From Bacillus sp. J37 (GTDB taxonomy: Bacteria > Bacillota > Bacilli > Bacillales > Bacillaceae), in the NCBI RefSeq assembly GCF_000518865.1, contig NZ_KI912515.1:62001-126000 (forward strand): a DNA stretch of 64,000 nt. The letters are read 5' to 3'. The position numbers and the translations under genes are program-made. The notes under the pieces were generated by a model, which saw only the letters and a list, made by a program, of their open reading frames with translations, made no database searches and was not told the origin of the DNA. Positions 63,085 through 64,000 of this stretch are shown piece by piece (the first letter of the stretch is position 1; each line of letters starts with the position of its first letter).

Positions 63085-64000
63085 ATGAAGCAAAGATTGG
63101 TAGTAATCGGGAATGGAATGGCAGGAGTCCGATGTGTGGAGGAAATTTTAAAACAAAATAAATATCAATTTGACATAACGATTATTGGAAGTGAGCCTCA
63201 TGTCAACTATAATCGAATTCTCTTATCATCTGTGTTACAGGGTGAGATGACATTTCCGGAAATAACAATGAACAATATCGAGTGGTACCAAAAATACCAG
63301 ATCACATTATACTCAGGTGAAACAGCAACGAAAATAGATACGAAGCTCAAAAAAATCACAACAGATAAAAACCGTATCATTCCGTTTGATAAATTAATTT
63401 TTGCAACAGGTTCCTCACCGTTTGTTCTACCTCTTCCTGGAGTTGAAAAACCGGGAGTAGTCACATTCCGGACTATTGAAGATTGTGAAGCAATACTTGA
63501 AGGTGCTAAGAGGTTCAAAAAGGCAATTGTCATTGGTGGCGGAGTATTAGGGCTTGAGGCAGCTAGAGGATTGTTGAATCTGGGATTGGATGTAAAGGTT
63601 GTGCACAATACCGACTATCTCATGCAACGTCAGCTGGATGCCAAAGCATCAAGTATGCTTCAAAAGGAGTTAGAACAACAAGGGATCGGTTTCCTTTTAG
63701 GAAAAGTGACAAAGGAAATTAGTGGAAACGATCGGGTCGAGGAAGTTGAATTTACAGATGGTACAAAGGTAGAAGCAGACCTCGTCGTCATGTCGGTTGG
63801 TGTTGTTCCTAATACCAGCTTAGCTAAGGAATCGGGTCTCACTACAAATAGAGGGATTGTGGTTAATGATTTCATGGAAACAAGTATTCCTGATATATAT
63901 GCAGTTGGGGAATGTGTTGAACACAATGGCGTTGTATACGGTCTTGTAAAACCTCTTTATGAACAAGGAAAAGTTCTGGCTAAGTTTATTTGTAATAAAC
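63085..64000 (+). CDS. nasD: assimilatory nitrite reductase large subunit (NasD/NirB), N-terminal part
   Basis: An open frame of 305 codons runs off the right edge. The N-terminal NAD(P)H:FAD oxidoreductase part is present: FAD motif LVVIGNGMAGVRCVEEIL, EPHVNYNRILLSSVL, ATGSSPFVLPLPG, the NADH motif AIVIGGGVLGLEAARGL and the second FAD segment DIYAVGECVEHNG. This start and order are those of NirB/NasD; the sirohaem/4Fe-4S domain lies beyond the window. It reduces nitrite to ammonium. AAGGAGGG precedes the ATG. Divergent from nasA. Confidence 0.92.
   Translation, partial: MKQRLVVIGNGMAGVRCVEEILKQNKYQFDITIIGSEPHVNYNRILLSSVLQGEMTFPEITMNNIEWYQKYQITLYSGETATKIDTKLKKITTDKNRIIPFDKLIFATGSSPFVLPLPGVEKPGVVTFRTIEDCEAILEGAKRFKKAIVIGGGVLGLEAARGLLNLGLDVKVVHNTDYLMQRQLDAKASSMLQKELEQQGIGFLLGKVTKEISGNDRVEEVEFTDGTKVEADLVVMSVGVVPNTSLAKESGLTTNRGIVVNDFMETSIPDIYAVGECVEHNGVVYGLVKPLYEQGKVLAKFICNK

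Noticed and set aside
63207-63926. Minus-strand frames of 133 and 88 codons
   Set aside because: They are antisense to the well-supported nasD coding sequence and lack initiation signals.

Overview
The window is about 64 kb of low-GC, AT-rich chromosome from an endospore-former-type Bacillota, almost certainly a Bacillaceae member (Bacillus or a close relative such as Metabacillus). The support is strong AGGAGG ribosome binding sites, many long hairpin terminators, and recognisable Bacillus-type genes and operons: ldh, aprX, treP-treA-treR, pepT, adeC, purU, a nupNOPQ-like transporter, bmrCD-like exporters, nasA and nasD. It also carries GC-rich dispersed repeats of a kind known from Bacillus intergenic regions. 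No rRNA, tRNA, CRISPR array, insertion sequence or prophage was seen.

Layout. 0-12 kb: a truncated PH-domain protein gene, ldh, a large secreted double nucleotidase, and a two-component system with DUF4956 and VTC-domain membrane/polymer genes plus a divergent beta-helix lipoprotein, then a GH43 glycosidase. 12-17 kb: a Bce-type peptide-antibiotic sensing and detoxification module (regulator, kinase, ATPase, permease) and a small Dabb protein. 17-24 kb: a frameshifted aprX serine protease, then a Fur-controlled siderophore uptake operon facing a ferredoxin-NADP reductase-like flavoprotein. 24-27 kb: an accessory stretch with a nuclease relic, an alpha/beta hydrolase, an unknown membrane protein and an SDR. 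27.4-29.5 kb: a ParM/ParR-like actin segregation pair with an organised repeat array in front. 29.5-34 kb: a heterodimeric ABC drug exporter behind a leader peptide and tandem attenuators. 34-39 kb: DUF421 protein, UMF1 transporter, GNAT, pepT. 38-43 kb: trehalose operon. 43-52 kb: helical-repeat protein, adenine deaminase, PhoD-like phosphoesterase, split ThrE exporter, purU, HemD-like protein, DinB protein. 52-58 kb: purine nucleoside ABC importer with a YuiH-like oxidoreductase and nucleoside phosphorylase. 58-64 kb: aldo-keto reductase, MarR-MFS pair, and a divergent nitrate/nitrite region (nasA, nasD) running off the end.

Most notable are four regulatory or organisational structures. (1) The same promoter architecture, two TTAAGGTT boxes 11 bp apart placed 6 bp before TAATAAT, lies upstream of both the VTC-DUF4956 operon and the beta-helix lipoprotein; it defines a probable regulon of the adjacent two-component system. 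(2) A centromere-like array of TGTATACA octamers is arranged as three identical 28-bp triads upstream of the chromosomal parM/parR-like pair. (3) A leader peptide, antiterminator and two terminators precede bmrCD. (4) Two intergenic arrays carry TGCAAAA motifs repeated every 20 bp. Several annotated starts were moved inward to sit behind a good ribosome binding site.
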